DNA from: Dipylidium caninum
Taxonomy: Eukaryota; Platyhelminthes; Cestoda; Cyclophyllidea; Dipylidiidae
DNA length: 64,000 nt
NCBI GenBank assembly: GCA_017562135.1
Contig: QEYB01001543.1
Location: 62,001-126,000, forward strand
Direction of reading: 5' to 3'
Made by a program: the position numbers and the translations under genes. Positions 51,511 to 64,000 of the stretch are shown in pieces. How positions within the stretch are numbered: position 1 is the first letter of the stretch; the number at the start of each line of letters is the position of its first letter. The notes under the pieces are model-generated. The model was not told where the DNA came from, ran no database searches, and saw nothing but the letters and a program-made list of their open reading frames with translations.

Positions 51511-52385
51511 AAGTTATATGCTCTATATGGAAATGAAACTTTGAAAGAAAAGCAGTGGCGAAATTGGTTTTCTAAGCCACTTTTAGATAAACAGTTATCT
51601 CTACAAGTGCGACTTCGTGGACACCCTGATCTCCAACATTTTGGCTTTTAATATGTTGAAATTTTAGATTATCCACTCAGCGGTATAGCCTCGAAGCCAC
51701 GGCTTTAAAAGTAATTAGATCTACGAATGAAGCTGAAGAAGTAATGGAAAAGAAAGTTGGAACTGAATCAAAAGTGATTGTTTTATTGAACAAGTGAAGC
51801 CGTCGATGCGCAATATCCTCTAAGTATAAGATAACTTTATGGCCCGCTGCCTCAACTCTTCATTTCTCAGAGAGTATCAAATATAGCGTAGATTATTACG
51901 AATATAGGTAAGTAGAAGGGGGCTGCAAGCACTTTGTAAAGGTATGTGGTTCCGAGCACTTTTTAAGTCTGAGGCTACCTGAACTAGAACGAGGTATGTA
52001 AACCGCGAATATTGAGGTAAACTGGGTGCAAGGCCTCGAGCCCATCCTCTAGGGTCAAAAAAGCGGGTACCGCTGAACTAGATTAACTCAAATAAAAAAA
52101 CCAAAGTGGTAAGTGCTACAGTTTAGTTTTGCAGACTCCAGCCGTACTTTCAGAAATTAGTGGGTGTGAATTTTATTACTGCGCCTAAGAATCTTGTCGG
52201 GTAGCAATGTTTTGCTAGTTTTTGCGTTTCGTAATAGACATTTAGTTCATTCGAAACGGGGAAAATCGGTGGTTAACACTATTGGCAGTAAAAATAATTG
52301 TTACATAAAGAAATTATTTGTCCTGAAAGGCCCCGTTTCTAGGGGCATGTTCTCCGCTTCAAATCAGCAACCCAAAAAGCGATGA
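51511..52385 (+). pseudogene. Second decayed mariner-family transposase, N-terminal part
   Basis: The frame at 51511-51651 reads like the mariner helix-turn-helix region: KLYALYGNETLKEKQW, then RNWFSK, then LDKQLSLQVRLRGHP where known elements have a DxSLxDxPRSGRP pattern. It then stops. A later fragment near 52065-52082 (KRVPLN) falls where the linker motif WVPHEL is expected. An open stretch at 52194-52385 might be the degraded start of the catalytic domain. No catalytic Asp block can be pointed to. It is inactive, and its right end is uncertain. Confidence 0.55.
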
Positions 52386-52591
52386 GGTATGATATGATCA
52401 TGTTTACATGAAAGTTGGCAAACCTTCGAATCAGGTAATTTTTTCATTCTGCTTACACGGAATGTTGCCACCCATAACAGTCTTCGATATTATTTCCATG
52501 GAGAGAGTATAAGTTAGACACATATAATCATACGACGGCCTGGATATTATGAGTCCTGACGATAAATATTTCGGCGGATCAAGGCAATGTT

Positions 52592-52611
52592 CATCACATC
52601 ATGATGTGATG
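52592..52611. repeat. Perfect 20-bp palindrome
   Basis: The sequence catcacatcatgatgtgatg is its own reverse complement with no spacer. It lies just beyond the second mariner remnant. It could be a relic of terminal repeats or chance. Confidence 0.7.
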
Positions 52612-53255
52612 CATTTTTATCTGATTTCGTGGAATGGATATTTAAGAAGGACATAAAGGCTAACGTGAATTTTTATTTTTATTTTTCACGCAAACGTGTT
52701 CGAAATTTTCGACTATGGTGCATAATTGTTTTGCGGTTCCGCATAGAGATGTTTCCATTTAATAAAATGAACCGTGTCGCAACTCATTACGGATGCACTA
52801 AAATGGTGTACGGTTCGAGCAACTAAGATACGTCGATATATAAATAGATCTGCATGTACACATACGGATCTACATTTGTCTTCTTACTATCTGACTGTCC
52901 CTAAATGGGACTGAATCACGGACATTCCAGTAGGACGTATTAATGTAGCTGATGCAGACTACCCAAAACTTGTGTCATAAAGGCTCTTTGATACATTAAT
53001 CGATAGATAATTATTATAATTTTAGTGAAATAAATTCGGACTGCTGTCATGTTATTTGGTGCTCGCCAAAGAGCCTCATGGTGTGAATTTAGTTTTCCAT
53101 GCACAACTAATGAAGAAAATGGAATTTCAATATTCAAATTTCACTAATCTTCTAGACACGTGGGGATAATTTAAAATGATCATTCGAGCAATTGACCAGT
53201 AAGAATGAGGATAAATTGCGCGCACTTTAATGCATCGTGTTCATAGCTAGGCGTT
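52612..53255. other. Intergenic, upstream of GMP synthase
   Basis: About 640 AT-rich nt expected to contain the GMP synthase promoter. Nothing specific is recognised. Confidence 0.45.
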
Positions 53256-56200
53256 ATGAGTGGGGCTGTAGCTATACTTGATGCCGGCGCGCAATTTTGC
53301 AAGGCTCGTTCTATTACTTCTCCGTTCTTACTTTCTCTAAGGTCATTGATAGACGGATACGTGAGCTGAGCGTTCACTCAGAAATACTGGATTTTAATAG
53401 TTCGGTGGAAGATTTGGTACAGGAAGGTTATAGGTAAATGCGTAGGTTGATGCTTCTTGTTCAGAGCCATAATAATTTCCGGTGGACCTGGATCGGTATT
53501 AGAGGACGATTTATCGTTATTTGATAGCCGAATACTTCAGGGAGTTCTGCCTGTTCTGGGGATCTGTTATGGAATGCAGGTATGATTTGGACTGTTTTAT
53601 CGTAATTATCAGCTGATTAATCATTTGGCAGGTGGGAAAGTTGAGCATTCTGTCGTTCGCAGGGATGGCCAATTTAAGGCCACTCTGGATCCATCCTCTC
53701 CTCTGTTTAGGTAAGATCACCCCTAATCTCACCGTGCCTTAGCGGTCTCGATCCTGATGAGCTTGTACTCTTGACTCATGGTGACCAATGTGTGCAGACC
53801 GGAGAAAATTTTCAGACTATTGGAACCGTTGATGATTGTGTCGTTGGTACGATACTCCGTCCAAAACGAATTGTTTTACTGTTGTATTTTATGACTTGTC
53901 ATCTGTTTGTAGTGATGGAAGTACAATACTCTCTTGCATAACTTTTATTCTCAGATATTTTCGTCGTAGCAATTTGTGTTTCTATCAGTTACTGTTGGAG
54001 TTGAATTTTTCGCTCGTCTTTTAACATCATTATAGCGTGGTGTTTTGTTCGCCTTATGCACCTCACTTTTTTCCCGTTTCAGCCATATCTGATAGCGCAC
54101 ATAAAATTTATGGAGTCCAATTTCATCCAGAAGTTGAAATGACAGAGAAAGGGAAGACCATATTGTCTAATTTCTTGTTTCAAATTGCTGGTCTGACGGC
54201 GAATTTTCACTTAGACGACCGACTGACCTTGTGTATCAAAGATCTCAAAAAAGTAGTTAAAGACAAGAAAGTTTTGGTTAGTTTTTATCTTTTAAAATTT
54301 TTACTCTGAGATGGGATACTTATTCTGTCTGATACGTTATGTTACTCAAATATAGATCAATTTTTCGGAAGTCCCAAATTTTTTGAACGACCATCTTACA
54401 CACGCAGTTTTTAAACTGTAGTCACTGTTATTACGATTGACCAAATTTTACTGTCACTTTTGATCCAAACCCACATTTACACTTACCTTTAGCTTTACAG
54501 TTGTTCTTGTTCATTTAACACCGCATTTCTAACGATTTTGATTCATATTTTAGTTTCTGCTCAGTGGAGGTGTGGATTCAACGGTATGCGCTGCCATTGC
54601 ACAGAAGGCCCTCAAGCCGGATCAAATTTATGCAGTCCACATTAATAATGGATTTTTGCGTAAAAATGAATCAAACGAAACCGTGGAAGCTTTAAGGCGG
54701 CTCGGTGTCGACGGTAAATTGAATTTACTTATTATATTTGGTTTCGGGAAAGTACTGATGATGGTTATGTGCTTGGTATTTTATTCTACTGATCTTTAGA
54801 AGTATGCCACTTTCAAGTAGTAGAACCGATGAAACATTAATTTTCAGCAGTTGAGTACGTCTCAATCATTATTATTGTCGATACCTATCCATAACGTAGG
54901 ATTTTTAAAGCCTGTAGTCTTTGATTATGGTTTTATTTTGGCATCGTGCATGCTAGTTTTGAACAAAAAAGGTTAATATGTAACACTTTCCCTGTTCATT
55001 GCTCTATCCCCTTTTAGTTAAATTGGTAAACGCGTCACTACGTTTCCATTCTGGTATGACTACCTATCAAGTGCCTGTGGACACTTCGGCGTTGGCGCCA
55101 GCTAGTCTTCTCTGTAAGCCGTCTCACCAGACAAATGCCGCGGGGGAGACTGCTGAGTCTCATACTGCAATGGAGGTGGAAAGTAATGACAATAACACAG
55201 TACCTACCAAAGTAATTCAAGGTGGAGTCATGCCTCATCATGAAGTTCGCAACATCCCCATTGGACCCTTGAATTTACATGTTGTTAATCCCGAAGAAAA
55301 ACGCATGATTATTGGTGATGTTTCGTACGCGTGGCTGAGGAGATATGGCATGATTTGAAACTGAATCCTGATGAATTTTTGCTATGCCAAGGTATGGTAT
55401 GGACCATTTACTCTATTGGGTAGTTATGCTATAAATTGTTTGGTCTGGATCTGGTTTTTTTCTTCATTTCTATTTCTCAATTTATTGAATCCTTAGGCAC
55501 TCTGAGGCCAGACCTTATTGAATCTGCAGATATATCTGTTACTAAAAGGGCTGACTTGATTAAAACTCATCACAACGTGACACCCCTTGCTAGGGAACTT
55601 TGTCAGAAGGTAGGTTTTCAAATCTATTTATCTAAAACCTTCCCAATCCCGAATGAAGGAAGGCATTTATGATATTAATGTCTTAAATACCTCAATAATG
55701 GCAAGAATTCCTTAACCACTCAAATCCCCAATTTATTACCCATCGTTTATCTATATTTTCTTATGTAGGGTCGTGTAGTTGAACCCTTAGCCGATTTTCA
55801 TAAGGATGAGGTGCGTTCTCTTGGCCAACTGCTTGGATTACCAAAAGAAATTGTGGAACGTCACCCATTTCCAGGGCCTGGTCTAGCCGTCCGTATTCTC
55901 TGTGCTAACGAACCATTTATCGAGCGCGATTTCCCGGAGACTACCAGTTTGATCAAAATGATAGCCGGCTATGAAGCCATGTCCCAGAAGGCAAATTCCT
56001 TTTACTTTTTTGATATTAAGTAACATTTACCTATAATAATCTGTTGTCTTTTGTTCTTTGCGTAGCCTCATGCTTTGCTTAATAAAATCAATGCAGCCAT
56101 TTCTCAAGAAGAGCAGAGTAGACTCAGTGAATTAACTGCTGGTGGGGCTCTTGCTGCCCACATATTGCCCATTCGTTCTGTCGGAGTTCAAGTAAGCCCT

Positions 56201-58202
56201 CCCGGTTAGGACGATCGTAATTTACATCGGAATCACCTCGATTAGTGTTGTCTCAATTATGTATGCCACTCTTATTCCTGGCAAACCTGTACACCATAGT
56301 CTTATCGTCATTATATTGTTCATCTGCTATTTACAAGACCATTTTTACATCGTTGTTATGCAATTACTAATGTCTTTTTTTGTCGCCGCCTACTCACTGG
56401 AATTGGAAACTAACGCTGTGACTTTTACTTTTGTAGGGTGATTGCAGAACTTACAGCTATGTATGTGTCGTTTCGTCTGACAAGCCGCCCGATTGGGATT
56501 CCTTATTCTTCATGGCCCATATTATCCCCCGCATTTGTCACAACATAAACAGGTTAGCGTAAAGTAGTTCACGTTTGCGTTGCTGGAGTCTTAAATTTAC
56601 TACCTCACTGGTTTCTCGATCACTATTCCAGAACAGTATTAATTACCTGTGAGACAATCTAATTTCCAAAAAAACCAACATAAGATATATTTTTTTATGA
56701 GAATACTTAGTAGCCACACAGTATGCTTGATAAATTCTATTTTATGTTATAATATTCTCACCGGTGTTTCAAGTCATTCAGACGCGTCTTTTTCACTGTA
56801 AGTTGTCTCGCCACTTGGCGTATTCTTGATCACAGTACATAAGTTTTGCAGCGAGTACGTAATTCGAATTGGCAAATTTTTGAAACAAAAGCAGATACGT
56901 AATGATGCTTTTTATCAGATAGTTATTTTGTTTTTTAGACCATTTGCCTTTTCTAGAGGGGCGAGAGATAGATTGGAAGTGAACACTTGAGGCGTGCTGA
57001 TAGATCATTTAGTGATATGTTCGATTAGGAAAGCGGTATTTTGAGGCATAAATACCGATGAAGTGTGTCACGTGCCGACGCTTTCCCCAACCGGAACGTT
57101 TCAGGGGAAAGGGATAAATTTTCTGATCGTATCCGTTGTGCTCTAGCTGATCGCACTTTATTAGTTTTTGTCTTAACGCCACCCTCCAAATTAAATTACA
57201 TCGCAATTGTCCCGCATTATTGGTTGACTTTGTAGTAGTATTGCACTCGAAGATGAATTAGATTTTATCTCAGGGCTCCAATTTTTATTAGCTGTCATGG
57301 GCTATCCTAGCATTTGTATTTAAGTGATTTGAATGAGCAATTCTTCCCTTTTACCCGAGATGCGAGGAGCGGACTAACCTTCCGTAGGGTGGAAATCGTA
57401 GCATCGTGCGAAATTGCTTGCCTGTCGTATTCCGGTTGCTTTCTGTGAACAGATTTGCATAAGGAATTATCGACGTGCGTGCATGCCAATGTTTTGTACG
57501 ACTGAGTTGTGGCACGAGATCTATAAGGCAATTTCAACCGTTGATGCTGAGAATTACCGTTTCTTTCCTGTCCTCTAAGTGGTATATCATTAATCTAAAT
57601 TGTTAATTTGCGAAGAGGTAGGGTGATTATGAGCCTAGCTTGTACCTCACTTCTTGTAATACTGAAAATATCATTCTGTATGCTTCAGGGTGGTTTACGC
57701 TTTTGGGAAACGTATTGTTAACTCGGTGACTGACATCACCGTGACATATCTCCGCGAGCCGGTTGTTGAAACTTTGAGAGAGGTGGATGCGCGTGTGAAT
57801 GCGGTGCTGTCGCAGGAAAATTGCATGGGTCGTCTTGCCCAAATGCCTGTTGTGCTTATACCAATCCACTTCGACCGCGACCCCGCCAATATGATGGCGT
57901 CATCCTCTATTCTTCGGTCGGTTGTGCTGAGGCCATTCCTCACTTCTGACTTCATGACGGGCTGGCCCGCTAAACCCGGTGTTGACCTGCCGCTTGAGGT
58001 AAGCTAACCTACCTCATATGACCCAATCAACCTATTGGGCCAGATAAATCGTTTCAAAATATTGTTTTCAATAGTCACTTAATGGCTTTCCACGTTTTAG
58101 GTTGTTAAGAAAATGGTTGAATCGGCCAAAGGAGTGGCTGGCATTTCGCGCGTCCTCTATGATATGACCCCTAAGCCGCCTGCCACAACCGAGTGGGAGT
58201 AG
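53256..58202 (+). CDS. GMPS: GMP synthase (glutamine-hydrolysing), one apparent 1-nt deletion
   Basis: GMP synthase aminates XMP to GMP using ATP and glutamine. Fourteen exons are readable: 53256-53303, 53342-53433, 53465-53579, 53613-53710, 53743-53846, 54083-54276, 54554-54713, 55018-55391, 55497-55609, 55769-55990, 56066-56191, 56437-56552, 57689-57998 and 58101-58202. The expected length is about 724 residues (human 693). The glutamine amidotransferase domain has nucleophile Cys81 (VLGICYGMQ) and His167/Glu169 (QFHPEVE). The ATP-pyrophosphatase loop SGGVDS is at 221-226. The dimerisation domain carries [25 protein letters not shown] and the terminal TTEWE. Exon 8 has a hydrophilic insert of about 50 residues compared with human. 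Within it the T run at 55321-55323 is one base short, breaking the frame after MIIGDV. Introns 1 and 10 appear to begin with GC. The intron at 56553-57688 is the longest. Confidence 0.95.
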
Positions 58203-60736
58203 TTCATCCCTCTCATTCCAGTCATTCGATGATTAGGATAACGACATGTCCGCGTGCTTAAATTTTGAGATTCCCTGTTTTTCTTTTCTGGACTAGAATT
58301 GGTGTGGGTTAGGGAATTGCTCTCATGGTTTTCTATAAGCTCTTTACTGTGGATCTACTTGATACCCGCCACGTAGCAGGGTTTATCTATGTTGTTTCAA
58401 TTACTGGCGCCGAATTCAATTCAATGAAGCTTGCCCTTTCGACCTGACACTTATGATGGTGCGTGTCGAGTGTCTTTAACCAACTGTAGTAAAGAACGAT
58501 AGTTATGATGGCACTAGCATTGCTGTGCCCTCGCAGCGTGCGTAGTTCTTTTGGTGGCGGCTGTTTGTTAATCTTACGCCAGCGGACATGACTGTGGCGT
58601 CCGCTGTTCTGACCACACGCGGGGGGGGGGTTACGTCGTTCAGCTAATCGTGTGTTCCACGATACTTTAAACGCTATCCCACCTGTCAACAGTTCAAGCT
58701 GTCGATCTCAACTCGTGAATCTGTGTATCTGTTCCTGATGGTTTTTAATCGAGATGCAGGCTTTTTTCGCACTCGGTTACCACCCCTGGGGTAGACCCGC
58801 CAGTGCAGGCGCGCATTCAAACACGCGAGCACGGAGGGTGCGTTGCGCATCCACCTGGCACGCACTCATTCAGTGTGATGCGGTGCCCGCTGATTGGTCG
58901 CTGTGGCGTGTACAACTGCGAACCCGTTGGCCAAGTTGACTGGCGCACGGGAGACGGAAATCGCCTAGGGCACTTACGGATTTCGGTGATTGCGATTGCA
59001 TAAGCCACTCAATTATACCGCGAAGGTGGCTGATATATACACCCGTCGTTAGGTTAGATGCACGTAAAGACCCCTAGAGGGCAGTTTCAGTGAGTCAACT
59101 ATTTCATTTTTCTGGATTTTATGCATTTTTAATGCACGGGTTCACGAAATAAGATTTCATTGAAAGACACGTAGTTATCACGTTTCTAGAAAATCGTCGA
59201 AATGGTTTGATATTATGGCTTCGTGTGAAAGCTAAAATCTTAAACTTCGCCTAGAAGCAAAAAACTGCTGACGACGGTAGAATTTCAGTTAGATGACACT
59301 TTCCTCTTTGCGAAATTTATTGACACCTTTTCCCATCGCTACTTTTTTAACCGAGCTCCATGTTAAATCTTCGGCGAAAATCGAAATATTTGGCAATTTA
59401 TGTAGAAATTTTTCCACTTTTCTTAACTGTTAAAAACAGCAAATTAGCACTCATTTGCACATGAGAGGTGTGGAGTGTTTCCAAGTGTACAGTTCCCTGG
59501 GTTCGCATTCTCCTTTCCCATCAATCAGTGTACTGTGATGTTTCAACTGTTTAACTTGAAATTGCCGACTAGATTGGTGTTTGTTGTTAATGCTCCAAAT
59601 TGGCGCAGAATAGTACTGTTTGCTTCATTACGCCGGAAGTTGAAAACCATTGTTACTTGAGTTGTGTCGGAAGTCTGTTACATAAGCGAGGCTATTGTGC
59701 TTCTGGAAACTGGCGGATTCGCTAAAAGTGTAACACCTGATAAGATTACTTATTTTTGGTATTAATTGGTAAGTTTTGGAGCATACATGAGCTTCTATAC
59801 CACGCATCTTAACACCTGAGCCTTGTCCGCATGACAAGAAGGGTTGCCTTAAATATTTCACTAAAAGCTAAACGCATCTTGATTCAAAGTGACTTAATGA
59901 AGAAAATGTTCGTATTTAGATGATTAAAGTTTCGCCACTGAAGAACATTAATTTTGCTTCCCATTCCAATGACTGTACAATCGAACACATTCTTTGTGGT
60001 TTGTTTAAGTCTCACATTTTTTATTCCGTTGATGTGCACTGTGGCAATTTTCTGTGACTACCAGCATTGTTTGCTCGGTGTGATTCAAACTAGAGGCACC
60101 ACAGGTCGCATTTCGCTGTCATACTTTTCTATTAGCCTAGAATTGTTCCGTTCATTTATATTTGTTAAATACACCGATATTCCTTCATTAACCACACTGA
60201 GGTGCTTAAAGATCGCCCATGTTTAAGGTTAAAAAAGGCCGCAGGAGGCACTTCATAGCGTAAAAGCCGATTTCAAAGAAAGCGCCTCATGATTACTTAA
60301 ATTTTACTACCTGCTTAACGGAAGTGTACAGGGTCTTGATATAACTTTCGCATCGACGCCAACGTTGACGCGATTCAAATAGTTTACTTACCCCTTTCTT
60401 GAGGCGATATAAAGCCAGTTTTATGAAACGTTCAATGCACGCGCGCAGCGGGATTATAAACGCTGCACGTTCATTTAAAACCGTATTAATGAAAACGTAC
60501 TAATCAAACTGCTTGCGCCAATACGAATTATTTACACAGATTAGATTATTCATGTCAATGAAAGTCATTGTTTAAATTTGTAGTCCTGCAGTCTGTATCA
60601 AAGAAGTGAGAAATACGTTCATAAGAAAGGGGAACAACGTGGCATCGATTTATTCGTCCCAACAAAAGTATACACCATTATAATCCTAATTGCTGTGTGA
60701 ATAGAAAGTCTACCGCCTAATTTATAAGAAATTACT
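58203..60736. other. Intergenic, between GMP synthase and the small gene at 60737
   Basis: About 2.5 kb with a run of ten G at 58621-58630 and a GC-richer patch at 58780-58980. Open frames here show no conserved features. No tRNA-like cloverleaf was found by eye. Confidence 0.45.
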
Positions 60737-61710
60737 ATGGCTACTCTCAACTATTCGGAAGCAAAATCTGATTCTGGAGGGGCTTCATCAAAGGCATTAG
60801 TGTTGAACAAAGGTGGCGGAAGTTCCGTTATTAAGCAGAGTGCAGAGAGTGAGTGTTTCCTGCCGCCACTTCCATCTGTAGAGCAGATGCGAAGAGATGT
60901 TGCTAACGCCACCTGTGAGTTACAGCAAACATTCTTCCAACAACAGAACCAAAAACAAAACCACGAACCTGAATTAGGACTGCACAAGGTAGGTGAGACA
61001 GTGAATAATTGATGTGTTTCATCACATTGCAAGCCCAAAAAGGCCTTTTCGGATTCTCCACACGAGGAAGTGGGGAAGATTTTTGTTTCGCATATGTAAA
61101 ACATACAGAGGTTGCTAGCGAGACAGTGAATAGCATAGCATGTTGGATAGATTTACCGGATTACAATTGAAATTGTTTTTCTTACGCAATTAATTTCGGT
61201 TTGTCACACTTACACATTAGTCCCTATTAAACGGTTATGAGTACTATACAAACCACGACTCTGATGTTGAGGAATAATTTTCGCGTCTTGACACTTGACA
61301 ATAATGTGACTAAAAAAATAGCATTTGTAGGACTAGCGGAGTTTGAATCTAAACTACCCTTCTTTTTAAGAGTGACATTCGTCCCCTACTACACTATTTA
61401 CTATGGAAGTAACTCCCACCTACTGACGATTTAATGTGCAACAGCTTATCATACAAAGGAGTTTCACATAAAAATCATTTTCATTTAGACAGCGGAGAAG
61501 GTTTGTGTTTCGGAATGCAATACGAGGTCACTTGGTGAAACACAAAGTACTTCAACTTCAGAGGATCCTCATCAACGGACGCGTGAGGAGATTGTGTGTG
61601 AAGAGCTGATCATTAATGGGAAGAAATATCGGCAAACATTTCAAAAGCGGGTCGTCCTTGAAAGTCAAAAGACACGTGAAGTACTGTTAAATGACTTGGA
61701 GATTTTTTAA
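60737..61710 (+). CDS. Unrecognised small protein, two exons
   Basis: Exons 60737-60988 and 61489-61710 join in phase 0 across a 500-nt GT-AG intron and give 157 residues. The start is MATLNYSEAKSDSGG. The middle is Gln-rich (QQTFFQQQNQKQN). The last 50 residues look best ordered (EEIVCEELIINGKKYRQTFQ, then RVVLESQKTREVLLNDLEIF, then stop). I recognise no family. The next gene begins 140 nt downstream, close enough that the two could be parts of one transcription unit or share regulation. Confidence 0.55.
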
Positions 61711-61851
61711 ATAACCATAGCAGCTGTTACTATTTTGCTATCAGTAGTATATTAAAGTGCGGCACAGTAATTAGGTTTGTAATCGATATTTTAATGAATA
61801 TCACATTAGTGAGGACAATTATATTTTTAGATATTTGTACTACCGACCAGT

Positions 61852-64000
61852 ATGGAATCTGAGCCATATAAATCCGGAAGTCATCAAGACAAGTATATCT
61901 CCACGAACTTCGATAAGTTCAGCCAGGCCTTGGAAGAGAATGAAGCGCGTTTAGATCTACAGGTTAAAAATCAGGAAGCCGGCTTCAGTCCTATGCTGGT
62001 CATAGCGCCACAAGGCGAGTCTCCGGGTTCACCTCGTTCACTCCCAGGCAAAACCAATAAAAATAGCAGAAGGGGATCAGATTCTAATGAACTGGCCGCT
62101 GGTGATTTGGATTCGACGACTGTCTTGCTCTCCGAAAGTGAATCTGGAATTGCACCAACTGTTCCTTTAGGCAAGTCAGTACACTTCATATATTTCTAAG
62201 CCTACGGTCTACTAATAAGCCCTGGGTGGGCCTTTTTACCATCATTGGTAGAACAGAAGTGGGGAGAATACTGAGGGCATTGAGGAGTATAAAGTCTTCT
62301 CGTGGGATTTAACTTTTAAGCATGTATTATTAATACTTTTTTTCTAGTTATCAGTCATATGTTCCATTTTGGTCAGTGGGACAAAACCGCCTCAATTCTG
62401 GATCCCCGATTGCCTGCCAGTCTGGGAGGAGCATTTGAGGCGTCAAGGCTGGATGATTCACTCTTTTGTGTAACTCCAGCCGAATGGCATCATTCAGATA
62501 TAATTTATGGTCAAGAAGCTGCGGGAACAACGGGGACCACAGCGAGGGCAAGGATAGTTGCCTGTTTGCAGAAATTCACTCAACGCAGTGCACAAACTGG
62601 CAAACAACTCCATAGAAGCACCTATGTACAGCACACGAAGATAGCAAGATGGGTTAGTCATTCAACCTCTTAAATATTAACTTTTCGTTATTACTAGATT
62701 AGGCTTCATTCTGACGATGGTAGTTTGGAAATACTTAGGAGTTATAAATGTACCTGTTAGTACACTGCGTGACAATTAGGGCAAGGGAACAGTAGGACAG
62801 TTAACCAGCGTTGGGCAGCTTACAAATATTATTTACACCGAATTTCTATGAATCCCTCACATCTGATGGATTCCGAATCCATTGACGATAGCATAGGCGA
62901 AGGGACATCCGGCTGACAGATCACTGCAATTAAGCTACTGTGCAAGTCTGCCAATAATTCGTTTCAGAGAAGCTCAGAAAACGGTGGCACAACCTCTTCG
63001 CCTTGTACATCACCAAATGAACAGACAGGCGATTTAAACGCGCCGTCTCAGTCGCTGGAAACTTCACCTCAAGCGTGCGTTACTGATTGTATTCTTTATG
63101 TCATACATTTATTAATGGCGCACCGGAAGACTAAGGCAAAGTCAGCGGAATGTTAACACTGTCTCAAGATTTCTTTGTTTCCCGACTTCATAGAAGCAAC
63201 TAATCAACGTTCCGTGTGCTTAACTCGTTTTATTTCACTCCTTGTGAATTACCTAAAGTGAAAACTAAAGGTAGCTTGCTAGCAAAAGTGAATATCATCA
63301 CTTTTATTCTTGTCTTGGCATTCCACTGTGACATCAGTGAGGTATTCGGGAGTCGACTTGAAGAAAGCGCCAGATGACTTGAGGACACTAGGTGTATTCG
63401 TTATAACCCAGCCAAATAGATCTCGTCTTTTGGTCATGCAGTAAACACAGTATTACAATCCCGGTAACAAGTAGAATAATTTATGTAACAGCATTTTATA
63501 ATCATTCACAGTCGTGATTATTAGCTAAGAAACTTTGAAGCCAAGTCGTATAAAGATCAGCGAGCCGCCATAATGTTTCATGTTTGCGCGTTTTAGTGTC
63601 GCAAATGTCAGCGATGTCTGGAAGCAGGTGGCACGCTCTCCTCTAGGAGGTGTGGACACGGCCACAATTTCATTTCCTCCACTCTGCCTCTGTTCCTACG
63701 ACCGTCTCCAACTTCTCCAGTCTCTGTGTCCCGCGGCTGCTGCAGCAATTATGATCCTGGGCAGGCAGATGCCAGAAATGCGGAATAATAGTTGCATCAC
63801 TCCATCCGACCGGTCGCCTACACACACCCACACCGTCACTGCTGATGCCTGGTGCCCGCGCGCTCTCATGGCTTTAGACAGTACCGAGGACTCCCTCCTC
63901 TTCTCCTCGCCAGACGGCTCTGTAAGTTCCCTCTTTTATTTTACTGAACTGCAAGATTCCTCCACATGACCATATTTTGCGTCTACTGCTGTGATGTATG
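61852..64000 (+). CDS. Unrecognised protein, 5' portion (runs off right edge)
   Basis: Four exons keep phase: 61852-62170, 62348-62652, 62968-63074 and 63597-63921, giving the first 352 residues. The ATG at 61852 is preceded by an in-frame open stretch and a possible acceptor at 61830, so a further 5' exon is possible. The first 110 residues are hydrophilic and Ser-rich (STNFDKFSQALEENEARL). Exon 2 looks more structured (SHMFHFGQWDKTASILDP). Exon 4 contains a short Ala-rich segment and VWKQVARSPLGGVD. The first intron appears to use a GC donor (GCAAGT), the only donor that keeps frame. No domain is recognised and I infer no function. Confidence 0.55.

Noticed and set aside
58387..59003. Open frames in the GC-richer patch downstream of GMPS, and possible tRNA
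   Set aside because: No conserved protein features; no T-loop and acceptor-stem pairing that would make a tRNA.

Overview
The window looks like nuclear DNA of a parasitic flatworm, most likely a tapeworm (a fluke is possible). It holds spliced animal genes on both strands at low density, and many introns are only 29-44 nt long, as is typical of flatworms. Decayed mariner transposases lie in the gene-poor stretches. Species-level identity is inference; no rRNA or mitochondrial marker is present. All gene models here were built by hand from reading-frame continuity, splice signals and remembered family features. No alignment or database search was run.

Layout. From the left, on the minus strand: the 5' half of a plasma-membrane calcium ATPase (458-9798, running off the left edge), a complete actin-like 6/BAF53 gene (11799-14056) and a Ser-rich nuclear-looking protein (15352-16102). 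Mitochondrial HSP60 follows on the plus strand (17245-19066). It converges on an aquaglyceroporin (19444-20533, minus). Next on the minus strand come an unrecognised about 490-residue protein (21321-22801), a complete fibrillar collagen (23642-29450) and the proteasome ATPase Rpt5/PSMC3 (31895-33905). A 6.4 kb gap carries a dead mariner (37024-37960). The rest of the window is on the plus strand: DDX47/Rrp3 RNA helicase (40280-42020), an unrecognised Ser-rich protein (45721-49492, with possible alternative upstream exons), a second mariner remnant (51511-52385), GMP synthase (53256-58202), a small unknown gene (60737-61710) and an unknown gene running off the right edge (61852 onward).

The genes are unrelated housekeeping and structural loci: calcium export, chromatin remodelling, protein folding, glycerol and water transport, extracellular matrix, protein degradation, ribosome biogenesis and purine synthesis. 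I see no operon or dedicated multi-gene system. The most useful observations are structural. Five otherwise intact genes each appear to lack a single base, four of them in A or T runs, which points to assembly error. Twenty-two introns are 44 nt or shorter. Three introns appear to start with GC. The collagen has a 7-residue break in its helix and lacks the two cysteines that link chains in vertebrates. The DDX47, GMP synthase and aquaporin proteins carry unusual local changes.
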